Below, in pieces: positions 23,025-32,182 of a stretch of 64,000 nt of DNA (its first letter is position 1; each line of letters begins with the position of its first letter). The stretch is taken from the NCBI GenBank assembly GCA_944385105.1, contig CALWVR010000007.1, forward strand, positions 1 to 64,000, given 5' to 3'. Below the pieces are notes generated by a model. It saw nothing but the letters and a program-made list of their open reading frames with translations, searched no databases and was not told the DNA's origin. The stretch comes from an uncultured Clostridia bacterium (GTDB lineage: Bacteria; Bacillota; Clostridia; Oscillospirales; Acutalibacteraceae). A program made the position numbers and the translations under genes.

Positions 23025-24008
23025 ATGATAGATTTTTATCCTGAAGGATGGCTTATCGATACTATTGAAAATAGGCTCTCAATGCAGAGTCCCACAACAC
23101 TTGCAGAGGCATGCCATGATGGGAAAATTTTAGAGGCAAGGGCTATTGTGTGTGATGGAGAACATAACTTAATAGTTGATCTTGGGTGTATGAAAGGAAT
23201 AATACCAAGAGAAGAGGGCGCTATAGGAATAAAAGAAGGAATGGTGCGTGATATTGCTGTTATATCGAGAGTCAATAGACCAGTGTGCTTTATAGTGACA
23301 GGATTCAAAAAAAGTGAAGATGGAAAGACATTTGCAGTACTATCAAGACGTGAAGCGCAAAATATTTGTATGAATAAATACATAAGTAATTGTAAAATTG
23401 GTGATATAATCAAAGCAAGAGTTACCCACCTTGAACCATTTGGAGCATTTGTTGATATAGGATGCGGAATAGTTTCTCTTTTACCTATAGACACTATTTC
23501 TGTATCTAGGATAGATCATCCCAAAGAGAGATTTAATGTTGGTATGGATATCAGAGTAATAATAAAAGCTGTTGAAGGAGATCGTATTAGTTTAACCCAT
23601 AAAGAGCTACTTGGAACTTGGGAGGAAAATGTTGAGTATTTTTCAGCAGGTGAAACAGTTGCCGGGATTATAAGATCAGTTGAGGACTATGGAGCGTTTG
23701 TAGAGCTAGCTCCAAATTTAGCAGGACTTGCTGAACCAAAGGAAAACATAAAACCAGGGCAACAAGCCAGTGTTTATATTAAAAATATAATACCCTCAAG
23801 AATGAAAATAAAGCTTATAATAGTTGATACATTTGATTATGATTATAGGCCTTCGGTACCTAATTATTTTTATAATAAAGATCATATAGATAAGTTTTTA
23901 TATTCACCAGAGTGTTCTGAGAGAGTAATAGAAACGGTATTTAATGATTCATTGCTCACACTAAATAGGGGAAATACCAATCCTATGCATGAATTGAGTT
24001 ATAGCTAA
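23025..24008 (+). CDS. Protein with three S1 RNA-binding domains (ribosomal S1-like)
   Basis: A 327-residue protein with S1 domains at about residues 30-110, 123-195 and 208-265. The second and third are clear: IKARVTHLEPFGAFVDIGCG and VAGIIRSVEDYGAFVELAPN, both with the F-G-A-F/Y-G-A-F core. The first is weaker. About 60 residues of divergent C-terminus follow. Clostridia of this type often carry such a short S1-like protein in place of a long rpsA. It is likely to bind mRNA on the ribosome, but that is inference. TAGGAGGAAAC precedes ATG 23025. A strong terminator follows. Confidence 0.8.
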   Translation: MIDFYPEGWLIDTIENRLSMQSPTTLAEACHDGKILEARAIVCDGEHNLIVDLGCMKGIIPREEGAIGIKEGMVRDIAVISRVNRPVCFIVTGFKKSEDGKTFAVLSRREAQNICMNKYISNCKIGDIIKARVTHLEPFGAFVDIGCGIVSLLPIDTISVSRIDHPKERFNVGMDIRVIIKAVEGDRISLTHKELLGTWEENVEYFSAGETVAGIIRSVEDYGAFVELAPNLAGLAEPKENIKPGQQASVYIKNIIPSRMKIKLIIVDTFDYDYRPSVPNYFYNKDHIDKFLYSPECSERVIETVFNDSLLTLNRGNTNPMHELSYS

Positions 24009-24019
24009 GGCTTGATAAA

Positions 24020-24056
24020 GTAAAAGAGTTTCTTGTAAGAAACTCTTTTACTTTTA
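24020..24056 (+). terminator. Terminator of the S1-like gene
   Basis: GTAAAAGAGTTTCTT (24020-24034) pairs perfectly with AAGAAACTCTTTTAC (24037-24051), then TTTTA. The remaining DNA to 24313 holds only the alaS promoter. I see no T-box there. Confidence 0.88.
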
Positions 24057-24209
24057 TGCCCATAAGATTGATATTTAAATTGTGTTAAAATATAAGATAA
24101 ATGTATTTTTAATTTTATATTATTATAAGTATAAATTATTTCGTATATTTTAGAGGAATTTTTGGAAGTTTTCTATCGCGTATTTTGAAAATGTACATTT
24201 ATAGTTGGA

Positions 24210-24238
24210 TTGACAACATTATTATTCTATAATATACT
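24210..24238 (+). promoter_or_regulatory. Promoter of alaS
   Basis: A perfect TTGACA (24210-24215), a 17-bp spacer and TATACT (24233-24238), giving a leader of about 70 nt. Confidence 0.72.
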
Positions 24239-24313
24239 AATTCTATATATTAATACTTGTTGACTGAATTTGTATATATTTTTATGGTTAATTTATAGCT
24301 TGGATGTGATTTA

Positions 24314-26944
24314 ATGGAATGGACAGGTTTGAATGAATTAAGAGAGAAATTTCTTAAATTTTTTGAAAGTAAAGGGCATTTAAGACTTCAAAGTTTTTCT
24401 CTAATACCAAAAGAGGATAATAGTTTACTGTTAATAAATTCAGGTATGGCGCCTATGAAGAAATATTTTACGGGAGAGTTAATACCACCAAAAACGAGAA
24501 TAACAACATGCCAAAAGTGTATAAGAACTCCTGATATAGAGCGAGTGGGAATAACATCTCGACACGGAACTTATTTTGAGATGCTTGGGAACTTTTCCTT
24601 TGGTGACTATTTTAAGAATGAGATTATTCCATGGGCTTGGGAGTTTTGTACGGATATATTGGAATTACCTAAAGATAAGCTCTGGATTTCTATATATGAA
24701 AATGATGATGAGGCTTTTGAAATTTGGACTAAAGAGGTAAAAGTAGATCCATCACATATAGTAAGACTTGGAAAGGAAGATAACTTCTGGGAGCATGGGG
24801 TTGGGCCATGTGGTCCCTGCTCTGAGATATACTTTGACCGTGGAGAGAAATACGGTTGCGGCTCAGAATCTTGTGGTGTTGGTTGTGATTGCGATAGATA
24901 CATTGAATTCTGGAATTTGGTTTTTACGCAGTTTAATAATGATGGAAATAATAATTATACGCCACTAGAACAAAAAAATATCGATACAGGCATGGGTCTT
25001 GAAAGGCTAGCCTGCATAATGCAAAATGTTGATAACTTGTTTTTAGTTGACACAGTGCAGAATATTATGAATCACATATGCAAAATAGCTGGCGTAAAAT
25101 ACGGAAAAGATGAAAAGACTGATATATCTCTTAGGGTTATAACTGATCATATAAGAAGTGTGACATTTATGATAGGTGATGGTGTTATGCCATCAAATGA
25201 GGGGAGGGGTTATGTTTTAAGAAGACTGCTCCGCCGCGCAGCAAGGCATGGAAGACTTATATCTATTTCTAAGCCTTTCCTATCTGATCTTTGTGAGACT
25301 GTTATTAAAGAAAATGAAAATGCATATCCAGAGCTTAGAGAAAAGGCAACGTTTATAAAAAAACTGATAAGTGTTGAGGAAGAAAATTTTTCAAATACTA
25401 TAGATCAGGGTTTAGAAATCTTAAACGACTATATAAACAAAGCTGATAGTAACGTTATATCAGGAGATGTAGCATTTAAGCTTAATGATACTTATGGATT
25501 TCCTATTGATTTGACAAAGGAAATATTGTCAGAGCGGAACATGATAGTTGACGAAGATAAATTTAATAAACTTATGTCGGAACAGAAAAATAGAGCTAGA
25601 AATGCTAGAGAAGCTGTAGGAGAAAGTGCTTGGGATGATAAAAAAATAGATCTTTCGAGTGTATCGAGGACTAAGTTTATTGGATACGATAACTTTTGCT
25701 CTTTGTCGCAGGTTATTGGTATAATAAAAGACAATGAATTTGTTAGTAAAGTTAATTCAGGGGAAAAGGCATTTATTATATTAGATAAAACTCCGTTTTA
25801 TGCGCAATCTGGTGGACAAGCTGGTGACAGTGGATTTTTTGAAGCTGCTGGTATGAGGGCTGAAGTTATAGATACTACGAAAAATTTATCCTCTATTTAT
25901 TTTCATAATACTGTTGTTACAGAAGGAACGCTTTCTTGTGGTGATAAAATAGAAGTAACTATTGACAAGATTAGAAGAGAAAAGACTGCTAGAAATCACA
26001 CAGCAGCGCATCTTTTACAAGCAGCTTTAAGAAAAGTTTTAGGGGATCATGTTGAGCAAGCAGGACAGATGGTAAATGACAAGGAAGTAAGATTTGATTT
26101 CACTCATTTTTCAGCACTTACAAAGGAACAAATATCTAAAGTAGAAAAAATTATAAATGATGAAATATTTGATGCTGCCGATGTTATTATTGAAGAAATG
26201 CCAATAGAACAAGCTAAGAAATTAGGGGCAATGGCACTTTTTGGAGAGAAGTATGGTAAAAAAGTTCGTGTTGTAAATGTTAATAACTATTCAATAGAAC
26301 TTTGTGGTGGTACCCATGTTAATAACACATCTAAACTTGGATTATTTAAAATTATATCTGAATCTTCTGTAGCTTCTGGAGTGCGTAGAATAGAGGCAGT
26401 TACAGCTACTGGCGTTTTAGATTTACTAAATGATTATATTGACATTACATCAAAATGCCAAGAAATATTAAAAGTTAATAAACCAAATGAGCTTATTAGA
26501 GCTTGCGACCAATTTATGAGTAATGCTAAAAACAATGAAAAGATTATTAAAAAGCTAAATTCAGATATTGCTAAAGCTAAAGTTTCAGAGTTAATTAATG
26601 AAGCTAAGGATATTAATAATTTAAAGATCATTGTGAAAAGAATTGATAATGTAGATGTTGATACTTTAAAGTATATGTGTGATACTATAAAAGATAAAAT
26701 TGCTAACTCTGTAACTATTATTAGTTGTGTTAATGGTGAGAAGGCCAATATCATTGTAAGTACCGGGAAAGAAGCAATTGATATGGGGATAAAGTCGGGA
26801 AACTTAGCAAAAAGCATTGCGCAATTGACTGGTGGAAATGGAGGAGGCCGACCAGACATGGCTATGGCTGGAATAAAAGATATTTCAAAATTAGAGTATG
26901 CTATGAGTCAATCAGAAAAGTTAATTTTATCTATTTTAAGCTAA
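24314..26944 (+). CDS. alaS: Alanine--tRNA ligase
   Basis: An 876-residue enzyme of full length. In order: class II aminoacylation core with motif 2 region RVGITSRHGTYFEMLGNFSF and FGDYFK; a cysteine cluster CGSESCGVGCDCD in the core; motif 3 region GRGYVLRRLLRRAARHG; editing domain with RNHTAAHLLQAALR (HxxxH zinc ligands) and CGGTHVNNT; and C-Ala ending GGNGGGRPDMAMAG. It charges tRNA-Ala and clears mischarged Ser and Gly. The HIT and comEC genes follow closely and may be cotranscribed. Confidence 0.97.
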   Translation: MEWTGLNELREKFLKFFESKGHLRLQSFSLIPKEDNSLLLINSGMAPMKKYFTGELIPPKTRITTCQKCIRTPDIERVGITSRHGTYFEMLGNFSFGDYFKNEIIPWAWEFCTDILELPKDKLWISIYENDDEAFEIWTKEVKVDPSHIVRLGKEDNFWEHGVGPCGPCSEIYFDRGEKYGCGSESCGVGCDCDRYIEFWNLVFTQFNNDGNNNYTPLEQKNIDTGMGLERLACIMQNVDNLFLVDTVQNIMNHICKIAGVKYGKDEKTDISLRVITDHIRSVTFMIGDGVMPSNEGRGYVLRRLLRRAARHGRLISISKPFLSDLCETVIKENENAYPELREKATFIKKLISVEEENFSNTIDQGLEILNDYINKADSNVISGDVAFKLNDTYGFPIDLTKEILSERNMIVDEDKFNKLMSEQKNRARNAREAVGESAWDDKKIDLSSVSRTKFIGYDNFCSLSQVIGIIKDNEFVSKVNSGEKAFIILDKTPFYAQSGGQAGDSGFFEAAGMRAEVIDTTKNLSSIYFHNTVVTEGTLSCGDKIEVTIDKIRREKTARNHTAAHLLQAALRKVLGDHVEQAGQMVNDKEVRFDFTHFSALTKEQISKVEKIINDEIFDAADVIIEEMPIEQAKKLGAMALFGEKYGKKVRVVNVNNYSIELCGGTHVNNTSKLGLFKIISESSVASGVRRIEAVTATGVLDLLNDYIDITSKCQEILKVNKPNELIRACDQFMSNAKNNEKIIKKLNSDIAKAKVSELINEAKDINNLKIIVKRIDNVDVDTLKYMCDTIKDKIANSVTIISCVNGEKANIIVSTGKEAIDMGIKSGNLAKSIAQLTGGNGGGRPDMAMAGIKDISKLEYAMSQSEKLILSILS

Positions 26945-26954
26945 GGAGGTTCTT

Positions 26955-27293
26955 ATGGACTGTATATTTTGTAAGATAGCTAACCATGAAATAGATTCTG
27001 AAAAGGTCTATGAAGATGATGAAGTAATAGCATTTAATGATCTTGATCCCCAAGCGCCTGTACATGTTCTTATTATACCAAAAGAACATATTTCTTCGAC
27101 TAATGAATTGACACTGGAAAACAAAGATATAGTGGGAAAAATATTTATGATCGCTTCGAAAATAGCTTCCGATAGGTCTCTTGATAAGGGATATAGGATT
27201 GTTAATAATTGTGGAGAAGATGGTGGGCAAACTGTTGAACACTTGCATTTCCATCTTTTGGGAGGAAGAAATATGAAATGGCCTCCAGGTTAA
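26955..27293 (+). CDS. HIT family protein (purine nucleoside phosphoramidase type)
   Basis: A 112-residue histidine-triad hydrolase of the Hint branch. CIFCKIANHEIDSEKVYED is the standard N-terminus with C-x-x-C. HVLIIPKEHI and the catalytic HLHFHLLGGRNM (H-x-H-x-H) are intact. It cleaves nucleoside 5'-phosphoramidates such as aminoacyl-adenylates, which fits its position right after alaS. AAGGAGG lies 8 bases before ATG 26955. Confidence 0.93.
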   Translation: MDCIFCKIANHEIDSEKVYEDDEVIAFNDLDPQAPVHVLIIPKEHISSTNELTLENKDIVGKIFMIASKIASDRSLDKGYRIVNNCGEDGGQTVEHLHFHLLGGRNMKWPPG

Positions 27294-27339
27294 AAACAAT
27301 ATTTAAGTTTTCACTTAACCTTATATTTTGGAGGTATAC

Positions 27340-29583
27340 ATGATTAAAAGACCAATGGCTGTCATAGGCTTTTCATACTTAGCTGCACTTGTTGCAGCTA
27401 CTTATTTTAGTATAGAAATTATTATAGGGTTTTACATAGGGACTTTAATCTTATTTTTATTATCACTTTTAGTTAAAAATGTAAGAGATAAAGTTATACT
27501 ACCTTTAGCGTTTTTAACTATTGCAGCAGCATTACTCTCTTATATTTCATTTACTTACATTAAAATAGAACCTATAAATGATTTAGATAATAGGGATGTA
27601 AATATTTCTGGTCGAGTTTGTGATTTACCTTATGAAAACTATGGAAGATATTATTATATTATTGAAACTGACAAAATAGATGCCTATGAAGTGCCTCAAA
27701 AATTAAAGATTCGCATGTCATGTTCAAAGGCATTGGACTTAGATGTATATGATAGAATAGACTGTAGGGTGCATATGTTTATGCCTAAGGATAAGTCAGG
27801 CTTTTCTCCTAAGACTTATTATGAGTCAAAGGGAATTTATATTTTATCATATCTCTATGAGTATGATAATTATTCCATAAAAGAAGAACCTGATAAACCT
27901 ATTTATTATTACTTCCTGAAGGTAAGAAAAGCTATAATAGAAGCTTTAAGAACAATGTTGCCGGAAGAGCAAGCAGGAGTTGCCATAGGTGTTTTATTAG
28001 GAGATAAATATTTAATATCTGATGATATACAGAATAACTTTCGAGATATTGGTATAGCGCATATTTTAGCAGTATCAGGTTTACATGTTTCATTTATTGC
28101 TGCTTTTATTTTATTAATATTAAGAAATCTAAGAATACCGGCAAACTTAAGATATGTAATTACGTGCGTAGGAATATTTTGTTTTATGGCACTTACAGGA
28201 TTTTCTCCATCAGTTAGAAGAGCCGGAATAATGCTGATCATTCTTTACCTTGGAGTGCTGATTAATAATAGGGCTGACTCAATTAATTCACTTGGAATAG
28301 CAACTCTTATTATTTCTATAATCAATCCATTTTCTGCTGGAGATATAGGATTTTTGTTATCAGTTACCTCAACGCTTGGAATACTTTTATTTACAGATAA
28401 GACTAAAAATGTGATTAAGATGTTTACCAAGAAAATAAACTGTTGTAATGATCTGATTTATAATATATGTGAGCTTATATCTATGACAATATGTGCGATG
28501 GTGACAACACTACCTATAACGATGTTGTCCTTTGGCAAAATTTCACTTGTAGGAGTAATAGCGAATCTACTATGTGTATTTCCAACTATGCTTATGATGG
28601 TATTCTCTTTTATTTCAGCAATTTTATATTATTGTGGGCCTATAGCTTTTTTAGCAATGCCTTTTGCACTTGTTGCAGGTATAATTATAAATTATTTGAC
28701 ATTTTGTGCCGGAGTACTAGCTAGTTTTGCGTTTGCTGCTATTCCTACGTCACAAGGTTTTGTATCATTTTGTCTTAGCGGAGCTGCAATTTTAATAGCG
28801 TATAGTTTATTCCTAGGCCAAAAATATGAATTGGTGAGGATAGCATCTATATTATCATTTATTGTCTTACTTGTTGGTACAATGTCTTATCAGATTTTTA
28901 TGAGTGGCTCAACTGAACTTGCTGTTTTAGATACAGGTAATGGATGCTCAGTATTTGTAAGTAAAGGAGATCATGCAATAGCTGTTTCGTGTGGAGGAGA
29001 CAAGTTTAAATTTTCAGAAATTCCTTATTACTTAAGTTCTAAGAATATAGATAGGCTAGATTATATGATTTTGAGTGACTTTAGTAATGAGGCATCTTAT
29101 TATGCTCAGAGCGTAATAGAACAATACAATCCATATTATACGGTTCTTCCTAACTCTAAAAATATAGATGATAAAATTAGTAGGACAGCAGCAGATAGCA
29201 GTAATGCCGTATACTTTAATGAAAGTGCCAATTTAGAACTTTGGGGGAATGTAAAAGCTAAGGCTGTTAGAATGGATAACCAAAGTTTTATATATTTGAC
29301 AATTAATGATGTTAATTTATTACTGTGTCCATCTGGAGGGAATGCTCTTTATTTGCCAAACGAATATAGGGACTGTGATATTTTAATTGCAGGTGGAGAC
29401 TTTAAAAATTATGACTATATAAATTCAAGTTACATTGTACTATCAAATAATTTTGATAGTACGATGGAATTACTGGATAGTGTAGCAAAATCAGATAAAC
29501 TAATTATTGCTACTGCTGGAGACGGAAATGTAATTTTCGATTTTAAAAAGGATAAGAATATTTGTATAAAAAGGGTGGTATAA
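27340..29583 (+). CDS. comEC: ComEC/Rec2 DNA-uptake channel with a degenerate metallo-beta-lactamase domain
   Basis: A 747-residue protein. Residues 1-60 hold membrane helices and about 70-190 an OB-like DUF4131 region. The Competence domain (about 225-500) has GVLLGDKYLISDDI, HILAVSGLHVSFIAA and FMALTGFSPSVRRAGIM. These features identify the transmembrane channel for single-stranded DNA in natural transformation. In the C-terminal third (from about residue 528), LDTGNG stands where DVGQGD is expected, and residues 576-589 (MILSDFSNEASYYA) replace the usual LSHPDADHIGG, so the HxHxDH zinc ligands are gone. The start is ATG 27340 with GGAGG 5 bases upstream. It overlaps holA by one base. Confidence 0.9.
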   Translation: MIKRPMAVIGFSYLAALVAATYFSIEIIIGFYIGTLILFLLSLLVKNVRDKVILPLAFLTIAAALLSYISFTYIKIEPINDLDNRDVNISGRVCDLPYENYGRYYYIIETDKIDAYEVPQKLKIRMSCSKALDLDVYDRIDCRVHMFMPKDKSGFSPKTYYESKGIYILSYLYEYDNYSIKEEPDKPIYYYFLKVRKAIIEALRTMLPEEQAGVAIGVLLGDKYLISDDIQNNFRDIGIAHILAVSGLHVSFIAAFILLILRNLRIPANLRYVITCVGIFCFMALTGFSPSVRRAGIMLIILYLGVLINNRADSINSLGIATLIISIINPFSAGDIGFLLSVTSTLGILLFTDKTKNVIKMFTKKINCCNDLIYNICELISMTICAMVTTLPITMLSFGKISLVGVIANLLCVFPTMLMMVFSFISAILYYCGPIAFLAMPFALVAGIIINYLTFCAGVLASFAFAAIPTSQGFVSFCLSGAAILIAYSLFLGQKYELVRIASILSFIVLLVGTMSYQIFMSGSTELAVLDTGNGCSVFVSKGDHAIAVSCGGDKFKFSEIPYYLSSKNIDRLDYMILSDFSNEASYYAQSVIEQYNPYYTVLPNSKNIDDKISRTAADSSNAVYFNESANLELWGNVKAKAVRMDNQSFIYLTINDVNLLLCPSGGNALYLPNEYRDCDILIAGGDFKNYDYINSSYIVLSNNFDSTMELLDSVAKSDKLIIATAGDGNVIFDFKKDKNICIKRVV

Positions 29584-30620
29584 TGGCTAAACTTTCTCAA
29601 GCACAGCTTCGAGGAAACATACGTAATAGGAATTTTGGAAATTTATATTTTATCTTTGGTACAGAAAAATATTTAGTAGAATATTATACTAAAGAATTAG
29701 TAAGAGGGGTATTAGGGAAAAATTTTAGTGATTTTAATTATCAAAAATTGTCTGAAAATAATATTAGTTTAGAAAATATTAGTGATGCAATAGAGGTTTT
29801 ACCTGTTATGGCTGAAAAAAGGTGTGTAGAGGTATCAGATCTGGACATTGATAAATTAAGTCAGTCAGACTTTAAAAATTTAAAAGCGTTAGTTTCAGAC
29901 TTGCCAGAAACAACTGTATTAATTATAAGTCAAAGCTCGATTGTAAATGATTTAAAAAAGTCTAAATTTGTATCGTTTATAAAATTAATTGACAAGTTTG
30001 GCTTTTTAGTAGAACTTAATAATTTAGATAGATTAAGCTTGCAGAAGCAATTAGTAAAGTGGGCTAAAGACTTATCGTGTGACTTATCTGAAAACAATGC
30101 TCAAAAAATAATAGATCGCTGTACAGAAGACCTTTTTATGCTGCGTAATGAAATGGAGAAACTTTGTGCATTTGTAGATGGTGGAGAAATAACTGAGAAT
30201 GATATAAGTATGATTGTTATCGAACAGTCGGAAGCAAATATTTTTGAAATAACTAAGGCTATATCTAATGGAGATACTTCGAAGGCTTTAGATGTCCTTG
30301 ACATATTACTTTATAAGAAAGAAGAGCCCATTGCTATTTTATCACTATTATCATCTGTTTATGTTGATGTATATAGAGTAAAGTCAGCTATTAATAGTGG
30401 TTATTTAACTTCTGATGTATCGGCTAATTTTGACTATAAGAGAAAAGAGTTCAGACTTAATATTGCTAAGAGATTGGCTAAGAATTTTTCCTTTGAAGAT
30501 TTAAAGAAATGCATAAATATGATAGTGGAAACAGATTTTAAATTGAAAAGTTCTAGTATAAATAGCAGAATTCTCCTTGAAGAGCTTATATCTAAGTTAT
30601 CAATGATAAAGCAGTTTTAA
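29583..30620 (+). CDS. holA: DNA polymerase III subunit delta
   Basis: A 345-residue delta subunit of the clamp loader, which opens the sliding clamp. Recognisable are NLYFIFGTEKYLVEYYTKEL (Walker-A-like but non-functional, as in the family), VLPVMAEKRCVEV, the domain II region LFMLRNEMEKL and the collar domain with ILLEELISKLS. comEC-holA adjacency is common in Firmicutes. ATG 29583 shares its A with the comEC stop (TAATG), and GGGTGG lies just upstream. Confidence 0.92.
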   Translation: MAKLSQAQLRGNIRNRNFGNLYFIFGTEKYLVEYYTKELVRGVLGKNFSDFNYQKLSENNISLENISDAIEVLPVMAEKRCVEVSDLDIDKLSQSDFKNLKALVSDLPETTVLIISQSSIVNDLKKSKFVSFIKLIDKFGFLVELNNLDRLSLQKQLVKWAKDLSCDLSENNAQKIIDRCTEDLFMLRNEMEKLCAFVDGGEITENDISMIVIEQSEANIFEITKAISNGDTSKALDVLDILLYKKEEPIAILSLLSSVYVDVYRVKSAINSGYLTSDVSANFDYKRKEFRLNIAKRLAKNFSFEDLKKCINMIVETDFKLKSSSINSRILLEELISKLSMIKQF

Positions 30621-30669
30621 TATAGTTTAAACTGTAAATATTAATTTAATATATTTTACATATATTTTA

Positions 30670-30698
30670 TTGATTAAACTTTGATAATGTGTTAAAAT
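30670..30698 (+). promoter_or_regulatory. Promoter of the PPK2 gene
   Basis: TTGATT (30670-30675), a 17-bp spacer and TAAAAT (30693-30698), about 22 bases before the start codon. Confidence 0.6.
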
Positions 30699-30720
30699 TT
30701 AATAGAGGAGAGGTGTAAAT

Positions 30721-31581
30721 ATGAAATTAGAAGAATATGTATATTATGGACAAAAGGGATTTAATATTAATAGCTTTGATACTAAAGCAGAAAATCTTAC
30801 ATTTGATAAAGAAATGGCACTTCAGATTGGAAAGCTTAATATTGAAAAGATGGAAGTCCTTCAAGATAGGCTTTATGCGCAAGGGAAAGAGGCTGTCTTA
30901 ATAATAATGCAAGCTATGGATGCTGGAGGAAAAGATGGAGCTATTAAACATGTTATGAGTGGACTTAATCCTCAGGGAGTAGAAGTTAAAAGTTTTAAAA
31001 AGCCTTCGCAAAGAGAACTGGCACACGATTATATATGGAGATGTGCAAAAGAGTTGCCGGAACGAGGGAAAATAGGCATATTTAATAGGTCATACTATGA
31101 GGATGTTCTTGTTGGAAAAGTTCATAATTTGTATAAGGGTCAAAATTTACCTGATAGATGCAAAACAGATGATATATTTGATAAAAGGTATGAACAAATT
31201 AAAAATTTTGAAAAATACTTATGGGAGAATGGAACGAGAATAATAAAATTTTTCTTTAATATTTCTAAGAAAGAACAAAAGAGACGATTTATGAAGAGGA
31301 TAGAGGAGAAAAATAAAAATTGGAAACTATCTGATTCAGACGTAAAAGAAAGGCGATATTGGGAAGACTACATGAAGGCATATGAAGAGGCTATTAATAA
31401 AACCAGTACCAATTATGCACCTTGGTATGTAGTCCCTGCAGATAAGAAATGGTTTGCAAGGTATTTTGTATCGGAAGTGATAGTGAACGTTTTAAATGAT
31501 ATAGACCCAAGATATCCTGTGGTTTCAGAAAAAAATAAAAAAATGATTGCTGAGTGTAAAAAGTATCTTGAAAATGAATAA
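30721..31581 (+). CDS. Polyphosphate kinase 2 family protein
   Basis: A 286-residue single-domain PPK2. The P-loop is MQAMDAGGKDGAIKHVMSG (Walker A A-G-G-K-D-G). The lid region follows, with FNRSYYEDVLVGKVH carrying the Walker B-like aspartate and the R-S-Y motif. The C-terminus has APWYVVPADKKWFARY. These enzymes phosphorylate nucleotides with polyphosphate; a single domain of this length fits the class I or III type, which I cannot separate by eye. It is monocistronic, with its own promoter and terminator. No ppk1 or ppx is in the window. Confidence 0.92.
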   Translation: MKLEEYVYYGQKGFNINSFDTKAENLTFDKEMALQIGKLNIEKMEVLQDRLYAQGKEAVLIIMQAMDAGGKDGAIKHVMSGLNPQGVEVKSFKKPSQRELAHDYIWRCAKELPERGKIGIFNRSYYEDVLVGKVHNLYKGQNLPDRCKTDDIFDKRYEQIKNFEKYLWENGTRIIKFFFNISKKEQKRRFMKRIEEKNKNWKLSDSDVKERRYWEDYMKAYEEAINKTSTNYAPWYVVPADKKWFARYFVSEVIVNVLNDIDPRYPVVSEKNKKMIAECKKYLENE

Positions 31582-31585
31582 TAAG

Positions 31586-31618
31586 ATAGACTGGCCAATT
31601 ATGGCTAGTCTATTTTTG
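31586..31618 (+). terminator. Terminator of the PPK2 gene
   Basis: ATAGACTGGCCA (31586-31597) pairs with TGGCTAGTCTAT (31602-31613) with one G-U pair and a 4-nt loop, then TTTT. Confidence 0.9.
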
Positions 31619-31647
31619 TATAGTTTTACAGAAAATTAAACATGTTA

Positions 31648-31676
31648 TTGACTAAAAAGAAAAGAGTGAGTAGGAT
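31648..31676 (+). promoter_or_regulatory. Candidate promoter of the GtrA module
   Basis: TTGACT (31648-31653), a 17-bp spacer and TAGGAT (31671-31676). The -10 is weak. Confidence 0.4.
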
Positions 31677-31715
31677 TAATAAGGAGCTTAAAAATTTTTA
31701 GGAGGACTATTTAAG

Positions 31716-32156
31716 GTGTACGAAAGAACTGCTAATGATGATAAATTTTTCAATACTATAAAGGAATTTTTAAGGTATACTTTAGTGGGAGGATCAGCTT
31801 TTTTTGTTGATACTGGAGTGTTATATATAGTTCAGCACTTTTTACTAAGTAGTCAAGGAAAACTGGGAGTTCTAGTAGCTACCGTTCTAGGATTTATAGC
31901 AGGACTTATATATAATTATATTTTATCAATTATTTTTGTGTTTAAAGATGGCTCACAAAAGGTTGAAGGAAAGAAGACAAAATCATTTTTAATCTTTATA
32001 CTAATAGGATTCATAGGACTTATCATTACTGAGTTGGGAATGATTTTAGGAATGAAAATTTGGGGAATGAAGTATTATATTATAATAAAAGTATTTTTGG
32101 CGGCAGTAGTCTTCCTGTGGAACTACGTAGCTAGAAAAATATTTATATTTAAATAA
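31716..32156 (+). CDS. GtrA family membrane protein
   Basis: A 146-residue protein with four membrane helices and the family hallmarks [31 protein letters not shown] and the C-terminal [12 protein letters not shown]. GtrA proteins are thought to move or present polyprenyl-phosphate-linked sugars for glycan decoration outside the cell. The start is GTG 31716, with AGGAGG 10 bases upstream. It heads a three-gene unit with an FAD oxidoreductase and a large membrane protein. Confidence 0.88.
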   Translation: MYERTANDDKFFNTIKEFLRYTLVGGSAFFVDTGVLYIVQHFLLSSQGKLGVLVATVLGFIAGLIYNYILSIIFVFKDGSQKVEGKKTKSFLIFILIGFIGLIITELGMILGMKIWGMKYYIIIKVFLAAVVFLWNYVARKIFIFK

Positions 32157-32182
32157 TCTATTTTGTAATTGGAGAATTTTTT

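Noticed and set aside
24056..24313. T-box riboswitch before alaS
   Set aside because: The 258-base gap was read for the T-box consensus (AGGGTGGNACCGCG) and for a terminator close to the start codon. Neither is present; there is only a sigma-A promoter with a 70-nt leader.
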